Positions 1 through 11,300 of a stretch of DNA of 64,000 nucleotides are shown here, piece by piece. The stretch is from Escherichia whittamii (GTDB lineage: Bacteria > Pseudomonadota > Gammaproteobacteria > Enterobacterales > Enterobacteriaceae), in contig NZ_JACSQI010000004.1 in the NCBI RefSeq assembly GCF_014836715.1, positions 62,001 to 126,000 of the forward strand. Reading direction: 5' to 3'. Numbering within the stretch: the first letter of the stretch is position 1; each line of letters opens with the position of its first letter. Position numbers and translations under genes: made by a program. Under the pieces are notes generated by a model. It did not search any database. It saw only the letters and a list, made by a program, of their open reading frames with translations, and was not told the origin of the DNA.

Positions 1-1038
1 ATCACTCAGGATTTTACCGACGGCACGACCACAAATACTGGCCGTGGGCTGGATGTCGCTATCAGCCAGAACGGTTTTTTCCGTCTGGTAGACAGTAACG
101 GCTCGGTGTTTTACAGCCGTAACGGGCAATTCAAACTGGATGAAAACCGCAACCTTGTGAATATGCAAGGTTTACAGTTGACCGGGTATCCGGCAGCCGG
201 TACGCCTCCGACCATCCAGCAAGGGGCGAATCCGGGCAGTATTTCGATTCCAAATACCTTGATGGCGGCGAAGTCCACAACCACGGCGTCCATGCAGATT
301 AACCTTAACTCCAGTGATACGCTTCCCACCGTGACGCCATTCAGCGCCAGTGATGCCGATAGCTATAACAAAAAAGGTTCGGTAACGGTGTATGACAGTC
401 AGGGTAATGCCCATGACATGAGCGTCTACTTTGTGAAGACCCAGGATAATACCTGGGATGTCTACACCCAGGACAGTAGTGCTCCAAACAGCATTGCAAC
501 GATAGCGACAACACTGGAATTTGATGCCAATGGTGTTCTGACGTCGGACCCAACAAAGGATATTACCACTGGCGCGATTAATGGCGCGGATCCTGCAACA
601 TTCTCCCTTAGCTTCCTCAACTCCATGCAGCAAAACACTGGCGCTAACAATATTGTGGCGACCACCCAGAACGGTTACAAACCGGGCGATCTGGTGAGTT
701 ATCAAATCAACGATGACGGCACGGTAGTCGGGAACTATTCGAACGAACAAACCCAATTGCTGGGGCAGATTGTACTGGCTAACTTTGCCAACAACGAAGG
801 ACTGGCATCAGAGGGCGACAACGTCTGGTCTGCAACTCAGTCTTCTGGTGTAGCGTTGCTGGGAACCGCCGGGACCGGTAATTTTGGTGCACTGACCAAC
901 GGCGCCCTGGAAGCGTCCAACGTCGATCTCAGCAAAGAACTGGTCAATATGATTGTCGCCCAGCGTAACTATCAGTCTAACGCCCAGACCATCAAAACCC
1001 AGGACCAGATCCTCAACACGCTGGTTAACTTACGCTAA
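1..1038 (+). CDS. flgE: Flagellar hook protein FlgE (5' end outside the window)
   Basis: The reading frame is open from base 1, so this is the last 345 residues of FlgE; about 57 N-terminal residues are missing compared with the usual 402. FlgE polymerises into the flagellar hook, the universal joint between rod and filament. The visible part starts in the conserved region around G-R-G-L-D-V-A-I-S, runs through the variable surface domains, and ends with the conserved C-terminal coiled-coil zone (E-L-V-N-M-I-V-A-Q-R-N-Y, then Q-D-Q-I-L-N-T-L-V) shared by all rod/hook proteins. It lies 19 bases before flgF in the class 2 flagellar operon, whose promoter is upstream of the window. Confidence 0.97.
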   Translation: MTQDFTDGTTTNTGRGLDVAISQNGFFRLVDSNGSVFYSRNGQFKLDENRNLVNMQGLQLTGYPAAGTPPTIQQGANPGSISIPNTLMAAKSTTTASMQINLNSSDTLPTVTPFSASDADSYNKKGSVTVYDSQGNAHDMSVYFVKTQDNTWDVYTQDSSAPNSIATIATTLEFDANGVLTSDPTKDITTGAINGADPATFSLSFLNSMQQNTGANNIVATTQNGYKPGDLVSYQINDDGTVVGNYSNEQTQLLGQIVLANFANNEGLASEGDNVWSATQSSGVALLGTAGTGNFGALTNGALEASNVDLSKELVNMIVAQRNYQSNAQTIKTQDQILNTLVNLR

Positions 1039-1057
1039 TTGCTGACGGGATAGCTCG

Positions 1058-1813
1058 ATGGATCACGCAATTTATACCGCGATGGGCGCCGCCAGCCAGA
1101 CGCTGAATCAACAGGCGGTGACCGCCAGTAATCTGGCGAATGCCTCCACGCCCGGTTTTCGCGCGCAGTTAAACGCCTTACGTGCGGTACCGGTTGAAGG
1201 GCTTTCTCTGCCCACGCGCACGCTCGTAACGGCATCTACGCCAGGCGCAGATATGACGTCCGGCAAGATGGATTACACCTCGCGTCCCCTGGATGTTGCA
1301 TTACAACAGGACGGCTGGTTGGCCGTGCAAACCGCTGACGGCAGCGAGGGGTATACGCGTAACGGCAGCATTCAGGTTGATCCTGGTGGACAACTGACGA
1401 TTCAGGGGTATCCGGTGATTGGCGAGGCGGGGCCGATTGCCGTGCCGGAAGGGGCGGAAATTACTATCGCCGCCGATGGCACCATTTCGGCGCTCAATCC
1501 GGGCGATCCGGCAAATACCGTTGCACCAGTAGGACGGTTGAAACTGGTGAAAGCCATGGGCAGTGAAGTGCAGCGCGGTGATGACGGGATCTTTCGTATG
1601 AGCGCGGAAAGTCAGGCCACGCGTGGTCCGATGTTACCGGCTGACCCGACGTTACGGGTGATGTCGGGCGTGCTGGAAGGTAGTAACGTCAATGCCGTTT
1701 CGGCAATGAGCGACATGATTGCCAGTGCGCGGCGTTTTGAAATGCAGATGAAGGTAATAAGCAGCGTCGATGATAACGCTGGTCGCGCCAACCAACTGCT
1801 GTCGATGAGTTAA
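1058..1813 (+). CDS. flgF: Flagellar proximal rod protein FlgF
   Basis: 251 residues, the usual enterobacterial length. FlgF is a proximal rod subunit that joins the MS ring to the distal rod. The N-terminal rod signature is clear (Q-A-V-T-A-S-N-L-A-N-A-S-T-P-G-F near residue 20), as is the helical C-terminus (S-A-M-S-D-M-I-A-S-A-R-R-F-E-M-Q). ATG start with a weak GGGATAG ribosome site 19 bases after the flgE stop, consistent with one transcript. Unlike the other junctions in this operon, the gap to flgG is about 150 bases and carries a REP element. Confidence 0.97.
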   Translation: MDHAIYTAMGAASQTLNQQAVTASNLANASTPGFRAQLNALRAVPVEGLSLPTRTLVTASTPGADMTSGKMDYTSRPLDVALQQDGWLAVQTADGSEGYTRNGSIQVDPGGQLTIQGYPVIGEAGPIAVPEGAEITIAADGTISALNPGDPANTVAPVGRLKLVKAMGSEVQRGDDGIFRMSAESQATRGPMLPADPTLRVMSGVLEGSNVNAVSAMSDMIASARRFEMQMKVISSVDDNAGRANQLLSMS

Positions 1814-1886
1814 TTGAAAGGATAAATGACAAGCATAAGTTGCCGAGGCGCAAGCTTATTGGGCCTACGGGATGATGCAAGACCTT

Positions 1887-1920
1887 GTAGGCCGGATAAG
1901 GCGTTGATGCCGCATCCGGC
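1887..1920 (+). repeat. REP element between flgF and flgG
   Basis: The sequence GTAGGCCGGATAAGGCG, then a short loop and CGCATCCGGC, is a typical enterobacterial REP (palindromic unit). It sits in the 152-base flgF-flgG gap inside an otherwise compact operon. A second short GGGCCTAC/GTAGGCC inverted repeat flanks its left side (1861-1894). REPs in such places often stabilise upstream mRNA against 3' exonucleases or act as weak attenuators; the effect here is inference. Confidence 0.85.
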
Positions 1921-1947
1921 AAGAAGACATATGCGATTTGTCAGTAA

Positions 1948-2748
<801 letters not shown>

Positions 2749-2800
2749 AACATACCGGTAGGGCAACTTACCGGTTTATTGATTTTTGAAGATGATAGCC

Positions 2801-3499
2801 ATGCAAAAAAACGCTGCGCATACTTACGGTATTTCCACCTTGTTGGTGCTTTCACTGACCGGCTGCGCCTGGATCCCGTCTACTCCGTTGGTGCAGGGGG
2901 TGACCACGGCACAACCTGTACCCGGCCCGACGCCCGTCGCCAATGGTTCCATTTTTCAGTCTGACCAGCCGATTAATTATGGCTATCAGCCGTTATTTGA
3001 AGATCGTCGACCACGCAATATCGGCGATACGCTGACTATTGTGTTGCAGGAAAATGTCAGCGCCAGCAAGAGTTCGTCCGCTAATGCCAGCCGCGATGGA
3101 AAAACCAACTTTGGGTTTGATACTGTGCCGCGCTATTTGCAAGGGCTGTTCGGTAATGCCCGTGCCGATGTCGATGCCTCTGGCGGTAATAGCTTCAATG
3201 GCAAAGGCGGAGCTAATGCCAGCAACACCTTTAGCGGCACCTTGACCGTGACGGTTGATCAGGTGCTGGTCAACGGCAACCTGCATGTGGTGGGTGAAAA
3301 ACAGATAGCCATTAATCAGGGTACTGAATTTATTCGTTTTTCCGGCGTGGTCAATCCACGCACCATCAGTGGCAGCAACACTGTACCGTCAACCCAGGTG
3401 GCAGACGCGCGCATTGAGTACGTGGGCAATGGCTACATTAACGAAGCACAAAACATGGGCTGGTTACAGCGTTTCTTCCTTAACCTGTCGCCAATGTAA
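2801..3499 (+). CDS. flgH: Flagellar L-ring lipoprotein FlgH
   Basis: 232 residues from ATG 2801. An in-frame TTG at 2786 would add five residues but has no family support. FlgH forms the L ring in the outer membrane that acts as bushing for the rod. The N-terminus is a lipoprotein signal with lipobox L-T-G-C, lipidated Cys22. The body shows the L-ring signature [11 protein letters not shown] and a C-terminal [12 protein letters not shown] segment. The stop is 11 bases before flgI, with which it assembles. Confidence 0.97.
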   Translation: MQKNAAHTYGISTLLVLSLTGCAWIPSTPLVQGVTTAQPVPGPTPVANGSIFQSDQPINYGYQPLFEDRRPRNIGDTLTIVLQENVSASKSSSANASRDGKTNFGFDTVPRYLQGLFGNARADVDASGGNSFNGKGGANASNTFSGTLTVTVDQVLVNGNLHVVGEKQIAINQGTEFIRFSGVVNPRTISGSNTVPSTQVADARIEYVGNGYINEAQNMGWLQRFFLNLSPM

Positions 3500-3510
3500 G
3501 TGAGGCTGTG

Positions 3511-4608
3511 GTGATTAAATTTCTCTCTGTATTCATTCTTCTGCTGGTAGCGACCGTTGCACAGGCTGACCGCATCCGCGATCTCACCAGCGTACAGGGC
3601 GTACGGCAAAACTCGCTGATTGGTTATGGTCTTGTTGTTGGCCTTGACGGTACGGGTGACCAGACGACTCAGACGCCGTTTACCACTCAAACGCTTAATA
3701 ACATGCTCTCACAGTTGGGAATTACCGTTCCGACTGGCACCAATATGCAGCTAAAAAACGTCGCTGCGGTAATGGTGACGGCGTCGCTGCCGCCGTTTGG
3801 ACGCCAGGGGCAAACCATTGATGTGGTGGTTTCTTCCATGGGTAATGCCAAAAGTCTGCGTGGCGGTACGTTGTTGATGACACCACTTAAGGGCGTCGAC
3901 AGCCAGGTTTATGCACTGGCGCAGGGCAATATTCTGGTCGGTGGCGCGGGGGCATCGGCGGGAGGCAGCAGTGTTCAGGTTAACCAACTGAATGGCGGAC
4001 GGATCACCAACGGTGCGATTATTGAGCGCGAATTGCCCAGCCAATTCGGCGCTGGCAATACCCTCAATTTGCAGCTAAATGACGAAGACTTCGCGATGGC
4101 GCAGGAAATCGCCGACACCATTAACCGCTCAAGTGGATATGGTAACGCCACGGCGTTAGATGCGCGGACTATTCAGGTACGTGTGCCGAGCGGTAATAGT
4201 TCCCAGGTGCGTTTCCTTGCCGATATCCAGAATATGCAGGTCAATGTCACCCCGCAGGACGCCAAAGTGGTGATTAATTCGCGCACCGGCTCGGTGGTGA
4301 TGAATCGTGAAGTGACCCTCGACAGCTGTGCTGTGGCGCAGGGCAATCTCTCGGTTACGGTAAATCGTCAGGCCAATGTCAGCCAACCAGATACACCGTT
4401 TGGTGGCGGACAAACCGTGGTTACGCCACAAACGCAGATCGACTTACGCCAGAGCGGCGGTTCATTGCAAAGCGTACGTTCAAGCGCCAGCCTCAAAAAC
4501 GTGGTGCGTGCGCTCAATGCCCTGGGAGCCACTCCGATGGATTTAATGTCCATACTGCAATCTATGCAAAGCGCGGGATGTCTGCGGGCAAAACTGGAAA
4601 TCATCTGA
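3511..4608 (+). CDS. flgI: Flagellar P-ring protein FlgI
   Basis: 365 residues from the second of two adjacent GTG codons (3508 and 3511). Starting at 3511 gives M-I-K-F-L and the family length; GTGAGGCTG just upstream supplies the ribosome site. FlgI makes the P ring in the peptidoglycan layer. A cleavable Sec signal ends at A-Q-A around residue 18, followed by [13 protein letters not shown], the start of mature FlgI. The family signature [13 protein letters not shown] follows. Its TGA overlaps the flgJ ATG by one base, so translation is coupled. Confidence 0.97.
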   Translation: MIKFLSVFILLLVATVAQADRIRDLTSVQGVRQNSLIGYGLVVGLDGTGDQTTQTPFTTQTLNNMLSQLGITVPTGTNMQLKNVAAVMVTASLPPFGRQGQTIDVVVSSMGNAKSLRGGTLLMTPLKGVDSQVYALAQGNILVGGAGASAGGSSVQVNQLNGGRITNGAIIERELPSQFGAGNTLNLQLNDEDFAMAQEIADTINRSSGYGNATALDARTIQVRVPSGNSSQVRFLADIQNMQVNVTPQDAKVVINSRTGSVVMNREVTLDSCAVAQGNLSVTVNRQANVSQPDTPFGGGQTVVTPQTQIDLRQSGGSLQSVRSSASLKNVVRALNALGATPMDLMSILQSMQSAGCLRAKLEII

Positions 4609-5549
4609 TGATTAGCGACAGCAAACTGCTGGCGAGTGCCGCCTGGGATGCACAATCACTTAACGATCTGAAAGCGAAAGCGGGCAAAGATCCCGCAGCA
4701 AATATTCGCCCGGTAGCTCGCCAGGTGGAAGGGATGTTTGTGCAGATGATGCTAAAAAGCATGCGTGAAGCCTTACCGAAAGATGGTCTGTTCAGCAGCG
4801 AGCACACGCGCCTCTACACCAGTATGTATGACCAGCAGATTGCCCAACAGATGACGGCGGGCAAAGGTCTGGGACTGGCGGAGATGATGGTAAAACAGAT
4901 GACGCCTGAGCAGCCATTGCCGGCAGAAGAGATGCCTGCGGGACCGATGAAATTCCCACTTGAAACGGTGATGAGTTTTCAAAATAAAGCGCTCAGGCAG
5001 ATGGTGCAAAAAGCTGTACCGCGCAATTACGAGGCTTTGCTGCCTGGTGACAGCAAAACGTTTCTTGCACAGCTCTCGCAGCCAGCTCAGTTGGCAAGCC
5101 AGCAAAGTGGTGTGCCACATCATCTGATCCTCGCCCAGGCGGCGCTGGAATCAGGCTGGGGACAACGGCAGATTCGTCGCGAAAATGGCGAGCCGAGCTA
5201 CAACGTGTTTGGCGTAAAAGCGTCAGGTAACTGGAAAGGACCCGTTACTGAAATCACCACCACTGAATATGAAAACGGCGAAGCGAAGAAAATAAAGGCG
5301 AAGTTTCGTGTTTACGGTTCTTATCTCGAAGCATTGTCAGATTACGTTGGGCTGTTAACCCGTAATCCACGCTACGCCGCCGTGACTCGCGCTGCCAGCG
5401 CCGAGCAGGGGGCGCAGGCGTTACAGGATGCAGGTTATGCCACCGATCCTGAATATGCCCGCAAACTCACCAATATGATTCAGCAATTGAAATCGGTTAG
5501 TGACAAGGTGAGCAAAACCTACAGTATGAGTATCGATAATCTGTTCTGA
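4608..5549 (+). CDS. flgJ: Flagellar rod cap and muramidase FlgJ
   Basis: 313 residues from ATG 4608, which overlaps the flgI stop as TGATG. An upstream in-frame start at 4578 would only add ten flgI-overlapping residues. FlgJ has two parts: an N-terminal rod-assembly scaffold (about 1-150, with V-A-R-Q-V-E-G-M-F-V-Q-M-M-L) and a C-terminal GH73 glucosaminidase/muramidase (about 155-313, with A-Q-A-A-L-E-S-G-W-G carrying the catalytic Glu) that opens peptidoglycan for the rod. The linker between them (about 105-155) looks more divergent from K-12 than either domain, from memory. Last gene of the class 2 operon. Confidence 0.97.
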   Translation: MISDSKLLASAAWDAQSLNDLKAKAGKDPAANIRPVARQVEGMFVQMMLKSMREALPKDGLFSSEHTRLYTSMYDQQIAQQMTAGKGLGLAEMMVKQMTPEQPLPAEEMPAGPMKFPLETVMSFQNKALRQMVQKAVPRNYEALLPGDSKTFLAQLSQPAQLASQQSGVPHHLILAQAALESGWGQRQIRRENGEPSYNVFGVKASGNWKGPVTEITTTEYENGEAKKIKAKFRVYGSYLEALSDYVGLLTRNPRYAAVTRAASAEQGAQALQDAGYATDPEYARKLTNMIQQLKSVSDKVSKTYSMSIDNLF

Positions 5550-5554
5550 AAAAT

Positions 5555-5581
5555 TCAAGTCCGGCGAGTGTCTGCCGATAA
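5555..5581 (+). promoter_or_regulatory. Sigma-28 (FliA) promoter of flgKL
   Basis: TCAAGTCC (5555-5562), an 11-base spacer, then GCCGATAA (5574-5581). The -10 is an exact match to the flagellar sigma-28 consensus and the -35 a good match to TAAAGTTT. It lies 33 bases before flgK, so the hook-filament junction genes can be expressed late, after FlgM export, as well as by read-through from the class 2 operon. Confidence 0.9.
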
Positions 5582-5614
5582 TGCTCTGTAATTGAAGGCT
5601 TATAAGGAACCTCC

Positions 5615-7258
5615 ATGTCCAGCTTGATTAATAACGCCATGAGCGGACTTAACGCTGCCCAGGCGGCGTTAAATACGGCGAGTAATAATATTTCCAGCTA
5701 TAACGTTGCCGGATATACCCGACAAACCACCATTATGGCGCAGGCTAACAGTACGTTAGGTGCAGGCGGTTGGGTAGGCAATGGCGTCTATGTTTCTGGC
5801 GTGCAGCGAGAATACGATGCGTTTATTACTAATCAGTTACGTGCGGCGCAGACCCAGAGTAGCGGCCTGACTTCCCGTTATGAGCAGATGTCGAAAATCG
5901 ACAATATGCTTTCTGGCAGCACCACGTCGCTGGCAACGCAAATGCAGGACTTCTTCACCAGTCTGCAAACGCTGGTCAGTAACGCAGAAGATCCGGCTGC
6001 GCGGCAAGCGCTGATTGGCAAGGCGGAAGGTCTGGTAAATCAGTTTAAAACCACCGACCAGTATCTGCGCGACCAGGACAAACAGATCAATATCGCGATA
6101 GGTGCCAGCGTCGACCAGATCAACAATTACGCTAAACAAATCGCCAGCCTGAACGATCAGATCTCCCGTTTAACAGGTGTGGGTGCAGGGGCTTCACCCA
6201 ACGATCTCCTTGATCAACGCGATCAACTGGTGAGTGAATTAAACCAGATCGTTGGCGTTGAGGTCAGCGTTCAGGATGGCGGTACTTACAATATCACCAT
6301 GGCCAATGGTTACTCGCTGGTTCAAGGCAGTTCGGCACGCCAGCTTGCAGCAGTACCGTCCAGCGCCGATCCTTCTCGTACAGCAGTCGCTTATGTTGAT
6401 GGGACGGCGGAAAATATCGAGATCCCGGAGAAATTGCTGAATACGGGGTCGCTGGGCGGCATTCTGACATTTCGCTCTCAGGATCTTGACCAGACGCGCA
6501 ATACGCTCGGGCAACTGGCGCTGGCATTTGCCGAGTCTTTCAATGCCCAACATAACAAGGGGTATGATGCCAATGGTAAAAAAGGGGAGGATTTCTTTGC
6601 TGTTGGTAAGCCCGCTGTTCTGGAAAATGTCAAAAACAAAGGTAGCTCTGCGATCGGCGCTACGGTGACCGATAGTTCCGCTGTTCTGGCGACCGATTAC
6701 AAAATCTCGTTCAAAGATAATCAGTGGCAAGTCACCCGTCTGGCCAGCAATACCACTTTTACGGTGGCACCAGATGCCGACGGCAAAGTCTCATTTGATG
6801 GTCTGGAACTGACCTTCACCGGAACGCCAAAACCTAACGACAGCTTCACGTTGAAACCGGTAAGCGATGCCATCGTCAATATGGATGTATTAATCACTGA
6901 CGAAGCGAAAATCGCCATGGCCAGCGATGAAACCGCCGGTGAAAGCGATAACCGCAATGGTCAGGCGCTGTTGGATTTGCAAACTAACGGCAAAACGGTC
7001 GGCGGGGCGAAATCCTTTAACGACGCCTATGCCTCGTTGGTTAGCGATATCGGGAATAAAACCGCCACGTTGAAAACCAGCAGTACTACTCAAAGTAATG
7101 TGGTGACGCAACTTTCTAATCAGCAGCAGTCGATCTCTGGCGTCAATCTCGACGAAGAGTACGGCAACCTGCAACGTTTTCAGCAGTATTACCTGGCCAA
7201 TGCACAGGTTCTGCAGACGGCGAACGCCATTTTTGATGCGCTGATTAATATTCGCTAA
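5615..7258 (+). CDS. flgK: Hook-filament junction protein 1 FlgK (HAP1)
   Basis: 547 residues, the expected length. FlgK is the first junction protein between hook and filament and is secreted by the flagellar type III system. Both ends carry the amphipathic D0/D1 helices: M-S-G-L-N-A-A-Q-A-A-L-N-T-A-S-N-N-I at the start and Y-L-A-N-A-Q-V-L-Q-T-A-N-A-I-F-D-A-L at the end, with a variable centre. The ATG has the strong ribosome site AAGGAAC. It is followed after 11 bases by flgL; the pair is driven by the sigma-28 promoter just upstream. Confidence 0.98.
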   Translation: MSSLINNAMSGLNAAQAALNTASNNISSYNVAGYTRQTTIMAQANSTLGAGGWVGNGVYVSGVQREYDAFITNQLRAAQTQSSGLTSRYEQMSKIDNMLSGSTTSLATQMQDFFTSLQTLVSNAEDPAARQALIGKAEGLVNQFKTTDQYLRDQDKQINIAIGASVDQINNYAKQIASLNDQISRLTGVGAGASPNDLLDQRDQLVSELNQIVGVEVSVQDGGTYNITMANGYSLVQGSSARQLAAVPSSADPSRTAVAYVDGTAENIEIPEKLLNTGSLGGILTFRSQDLDQTRNTLGQLALAFAESFNAQHNKGYDANGKKGEDFFAVGKPAVLENVKNKGSSAIGATVTDSSAVLATDYKISFKDNQWQVTRLASNTTFTVAPDADGKVSFDGLELTFTGTPKPNDSFTLKPVSDAIVNMDVLITDEAKIAMASDETAGESDNRNGQALLDLQTNGKTVGGAKSFNDAYASLVSDIGNKTATLKTSSTTQSNVVTQLSNQQQSISGVNLDEEYGNLQRFQQYYLANAQVLQTANAIFDALINIR

Positions 7259-7269
7259 GGGGAGATAAG

Positions 7270-8223
7270 ATGCGTTTCAGTACCCAGATGATGTACCAGC
7301 AAAATATGCGTGGTATCACCAATTCTCAGGCGGAATGGATGAAGTACGGCGAACAGATGTCGACGGGTAAGCGAGTCGTTAATCCTTCTGACGATCCCAT
7401 TGCAGCATCACAAGCCGTGGTTCTCTCCCAGGCGCAGGCGCAAAACAGCCAGTACACGCTGGCGCGGACTTTCGCGACTCAAAAGGTGTCGCTGGAAGAA
7501 AGCGTGCTTGGTCAGGTGACTACTGCAATCCAGAATGCCCAGGAAAAAATTGTCTACGCCAGCAACGGCACGTTAAGTGATGATGACCGGGCATCGTTGG
7601 CAACGGATATTCAAGGGATCCGCGACCAGTTGTTAAATCTGGCGAATACCACTGATGGGAACGGGCGCTACATTTTTGCCGGTTATAAAACAGAATCTGC
7701 GCCGTTTAACGAGGCGAAAGGCGAATATGTCGGCGGGAAAGAGAGCATTACGCAACAGGTCGATGCCTCTCGCTCGATGGTGATAGGGCATACCGGTGAC
7801 AAAATTTTCAACAGCATCACCAGCAACGCGGTAGCGGAACCTGACGGTAGCGATTCTGAAACTAACCTGTTTGCTATGCTGGATAGCGCCATCGCGGCGC
7901 TAAAAACGCCTGTTGTGGATAGCGAAGCGGATAAAGAAACCGCCGCTGCGGCATTGGATAAAACCAACCGTGGTCTGAAAAACTCACTGAATAATGTCCT
8001 GACCGTACGCGCGGAACTCGGCACGCAACTGAATGAACTGGAGTCGCTGGATTCATTAGGTAGCGATCGCGCTTTAGGGCAAACGCAGCAGATGAGCGAT
8101 TTGGTTGATGTGGACTGGAATGCAACTATTTCATCTTACATCATGCAGCAAACGGCGTTGCAGGCGTCGTACAAAACGTTTACTGATATGCAAGGATTGT
8201 CTCTATTCCAGCTCAACAAATAA
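7270..8223 (+). CDS. flgL: Hook-filament junction protein 3 FlgL (HAP3)
   Basis: 317 residues, full length. FlgL sits on FlgK and forms the seat for flagellin. It is a flagellin-like protein: the N-terminal M-R-F-S-T-Q-M-M-Y and the helix with S-T-G-K-R-V-V-N-P-S-D-D-P align with the flagellin D0/D1 region, and the C-terminus has the matching helix (Q-Q-T-A-L-Q-A-S-Y-K-T-F). Start ATG after AAGGGGAG. The operon ends in a hairpin terminator 41 bases downstream. Confidence 0.98.
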   Translation: MRFSTQMMYQQNMRGITNSQAEWMKYGEQMSTGKRVVNPSDDPIAASQAVVLSQAQAQNSQYTLARTFATQKVSLEESVLGQVTTAIQNAQEKIVYASNGTLSDDDRASLATDIQGIRDQLLNLANTTDGNGRYIFAGYKTESAPFNEAKGEYVGGKESITQQVDASRSMVIGHTGDKIFNSITSNAVAEPDGSDSETNLFAMLDSAIAALKTPVVDSEADKETAAAALDKTNRGLKNSLNNVLTVRAELGTQLNELESLDSLGSDRALGQTQQMSDLVDVDWNATISSYIMQQTALQASYKTFTDMQGLSLFQLNK

Positions 8224-8264
8224 GCTCGTTTTTAAACATATCTTGAAACTGGGTATGTTTTGTC

Positions 8265-8301
8265 TGCCTGCTCTGGGATCGCCGGGGCGGGCATTTTTTT
8301 T
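8265..8301 (+). terminator. Intrinsic terminator of flgKL
   Basis: A 12-base-pair stem, including three G-U pairs in RNA, with a five-base loop, formed by TGCCTGCTCTGG and its partner CCGGGGCGGGCA, directly followed by eight T residues. It faces rightward after flgL and protects convergent rne. Confidence 0.85.
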
Positions 8302-8343
8302 GACTGAGTTCACCGATACTGATCTGCATTGATGTCATTTGCG

Positions 8344-8374
8344 AAATAAAAAGCCCCGGCGGTTGCCAGGGCTT
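8344..8374 (-). terminator. Intrinsic terminator of rne
   Basis: On the minus strand AAGCCCTGGC, loop AACC, GCCGGGGCTT forms a 10-base-pair stem followed by TTTATTT. It lies 20 bases past the rne stop codon. Confidence 0.88.
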
Positions 8375-8393
8375 GATCACCTTGAGTTAAGTG

Positions 8394-11300
8394 TTACTCA
8401 ACAGGTTGCGGACGCGTAGGGCCAGCAGAGGCATGATGTGTTGCCGCATGACCACCTGCGGCACCTTTACCTTCGAAGGCAAAGGTCGGGCGCTGCCAGT
8501 CACTGTGACGCGGTGCTTCCGGAACATATTCCGGCGCCGGAGCGCGTGTCATCGGTGCAGTGGCGTGGTTATGTTCAACGATTACCTCGGATACAACAGG
8601 AGCTACCGTTTCAACTTCAGCTGCGACTTCAGCGACTACCGGGGCGGCAGCTTGAGCTACAACTTCAGGTTCGGCAACCACAACCTCGGCAGTTTCGGCA
8701 ACTTCTTCAATGTCTGCCGTCTCTTCCTGCGGTTCAACTACCGGTTCTGCGTGCTCTGCAACGTCCTGCGCTACGGCAACATCGGCCTCGGCAATCACCT
8801 GATGCTGTTCAGTTACCGCTGCGGCAATCACTTCAGGATGCGTTGTTTCAACAACTTCTGGTTGCGGTTGTGCAACCTGAACAGGTGTTTCTACAACTTC
8901 AGCCACCTCTTCAACAACCGGCGCGGCAACAACAGGTTCGACAGCGGCAGCAACAGGGACTTCTGTCACCATCGGCTGCACCTGCATTTCTTCCTGTTCG
9001 CGTTGCTCCTCAATCTGTACATCTTGCGGACGTACAACTGGATAGCGGATCCATACTTTGCCAGAGGCCAGTTCCGGAGATGCGCACGCTACGGTTAACG
9101 GCATTGGTGACTGGGCCGGATAACGCTCGTCACGATAGCGACGACGACGCTGACCACTTACGCGCAGGTGACGAGGCGAGCGACGAGAACGACGTGGCAT
9201 ACCACCGTTGTCACGGTTATCGGCATTATTCTCTTCTTGCTGTTCCGGCGCAGTTTGTGCAACCACTGGCAGCGGTACTTTCACCAGTTCAGTGCTCGGG
9301 GCTTGCACTTCCTGAGTAACAGGCTCGGTAGCGACGGTTTCTTCAACCACCGGTGCGGTGACCACTTCTTCCGCAATGCTTTGTTCATAGCGCACTTTCT
9401 GATTCAGCTGACGTTGTTTACGACGCGGCTGAACCGGACGTGCACGTTCTTCCTGCTCGGTTTCCTGAACAGATTGCTCTTCAACATCCAGCGCTTTCAC
9501 TTCTTGTTGCGCCTGACGTTTATCATCGTTACGGCGACGGCTGCGCTCACGACGCGGTGCTTGCTGTTCGTCAGTATTACGCGCTTTTTCCGTTACATCA
9601 GCCTGCTGACGGCTCTCTCGAGTCTCAGCCGTTTGCTGCTGCGCCTGGCGACGATTACGACGGTTTTCTTCGCGATTATCGCTACCTTCCGTACGTTCGC
9701 TACGCGTGTCGCGGCGTTCATTACGGTCACGGCGGTTGTTCTGACGAGGCTTACGGCGATCCTGTTGGCGCTCCGGTTTCGCTTCCTCTTTTGGTGCAGG
9801 TTGCTCGGCCGGTTTGGTTTCTTCACCGCCGCTGAACAGCGATTTCAGTGCACTGAAAAGGCGGCTCAACAGACCCGGTTGTGCTGGAGCTGCTGGCGTT
9901 GCGGTTGCCGCTTTAGGTGCCGGGGCTGCTGCAGGCGCTACAGGTTCAGCCGGAGCTGGAGCTGGTGGCACATCCGGCATAGCAAAGGTTGCCAGTGCAG
10001 GTTGTTCAGGGCGCTTACGTTCAGCGAACTCTTCTTCTGACGGCAACGCCATCGCTTCTTCATGCAGTTTCGGCAGCATGTAGCTTAAGGTCGGCGTTTC
10101 TTCCCCTTTACGCACGCGCAGCACGTGATAGTGCGGAGTTTCCATCTGATCGTTTGGCACAATCACACAGCGCACGCCGTCCTGACGGGTTTCAATGGCA
10201 TTTACCGCAGAACGTTTTTCGTTCAACAGGTAAGAGGCGATAGGCACAGGAACAATGGCGTGGACTTCCTGGGTGTTCTCTTTCAGGGCTTCTTCTTCAA
10301 TCAGACGCAGGATAGAGAGCGACAGGGATTCGTTGTCACGCACGGTGCCAGTACCGGAACAACGCGGACAAACGTGATGACTGGATTCACCCAGCGACGG
10401 GCTCAGGCGCTGGCGGGACATCTCCAGAAGGCCGAAGCGAGAAATATGGCTGATTTGGATACGTGCACGGTCCTGACGCACCGCTTCGCGCAGACGGTTT
10501 TCTACCGCACGCTGGTGGCGTACTGGCGTCATGTCGATGAAGTCGATAACAATCAGGCCACCGAGGTCACGCAGACGCAGCTGACGAGCAATTTCATCAG
10601 CAGCTTCCAGGTTGGTGTTAAACGCAGTTTCTTCGATATCGCCGCCGCGAGTTGCACGTGCGGAGTTGATGTCGATGGCGGTTAACGCTTCGGTGGTGTC
10701 GATAACAATGGAACCACCGGATGGCAGACGGACTTCACGCTGGAAGGCGGACTCAATCTGCGATTCAATCTGGTAGTGGCTGAACAGCGGAATTTCACCG
10801 GTGTACAGTTTGATTTTGCTACTGAAATCCGGGCGACCTAACGCAGCAATATGCTGACGCGCCAGTTCGAGCACTTTCGGATTATCGATAAGAATTTCAC
10901 CGATGTCCTGGCGTAAGTAATCGCGGAATGCGCGAACGATTACGTTGCTCTCCTGGTGAATCAGGAACGGAGCAGGGCGGCTTTCAGCCGCTTTTTTGAT
11001 GGCTTCCCAGTGCTTCAGACGGAAGCTTAAATCCCATTGCAGCGCCTCGGCAGATTTGCCGACGCCAGCAGTACGCACGATAAGCCCCATGCCTTCCGGC
11101 AGTTCCAGGCTTGCCAGTGCTTCTTTTAATTCGGTACGGTCGTCGCCTTCGATACGGCGAGAAATGCCGCCTGCGCGCGGGTTGTTTGGCATCAGAACCA
11201 GATAACTACCCGCAAGGCTGATAAAGGTCGTCAGCGCAGCCCCTTTGTTGCCGCGTTCTTCTTTATCAATCTGAACAATAACTTCCTGGCCTTCACGCAA

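Noticed and set aside
8438-10040. Long frames opposite the rne tail (8438-9319 and 9168-10040)
   Set aside because: They mirror the low-complexity Val/Glu/Arg-rich C-terminal part of RNase E and give repetitive Gln/Leu or Phe/Arg-rich products with no start signals.
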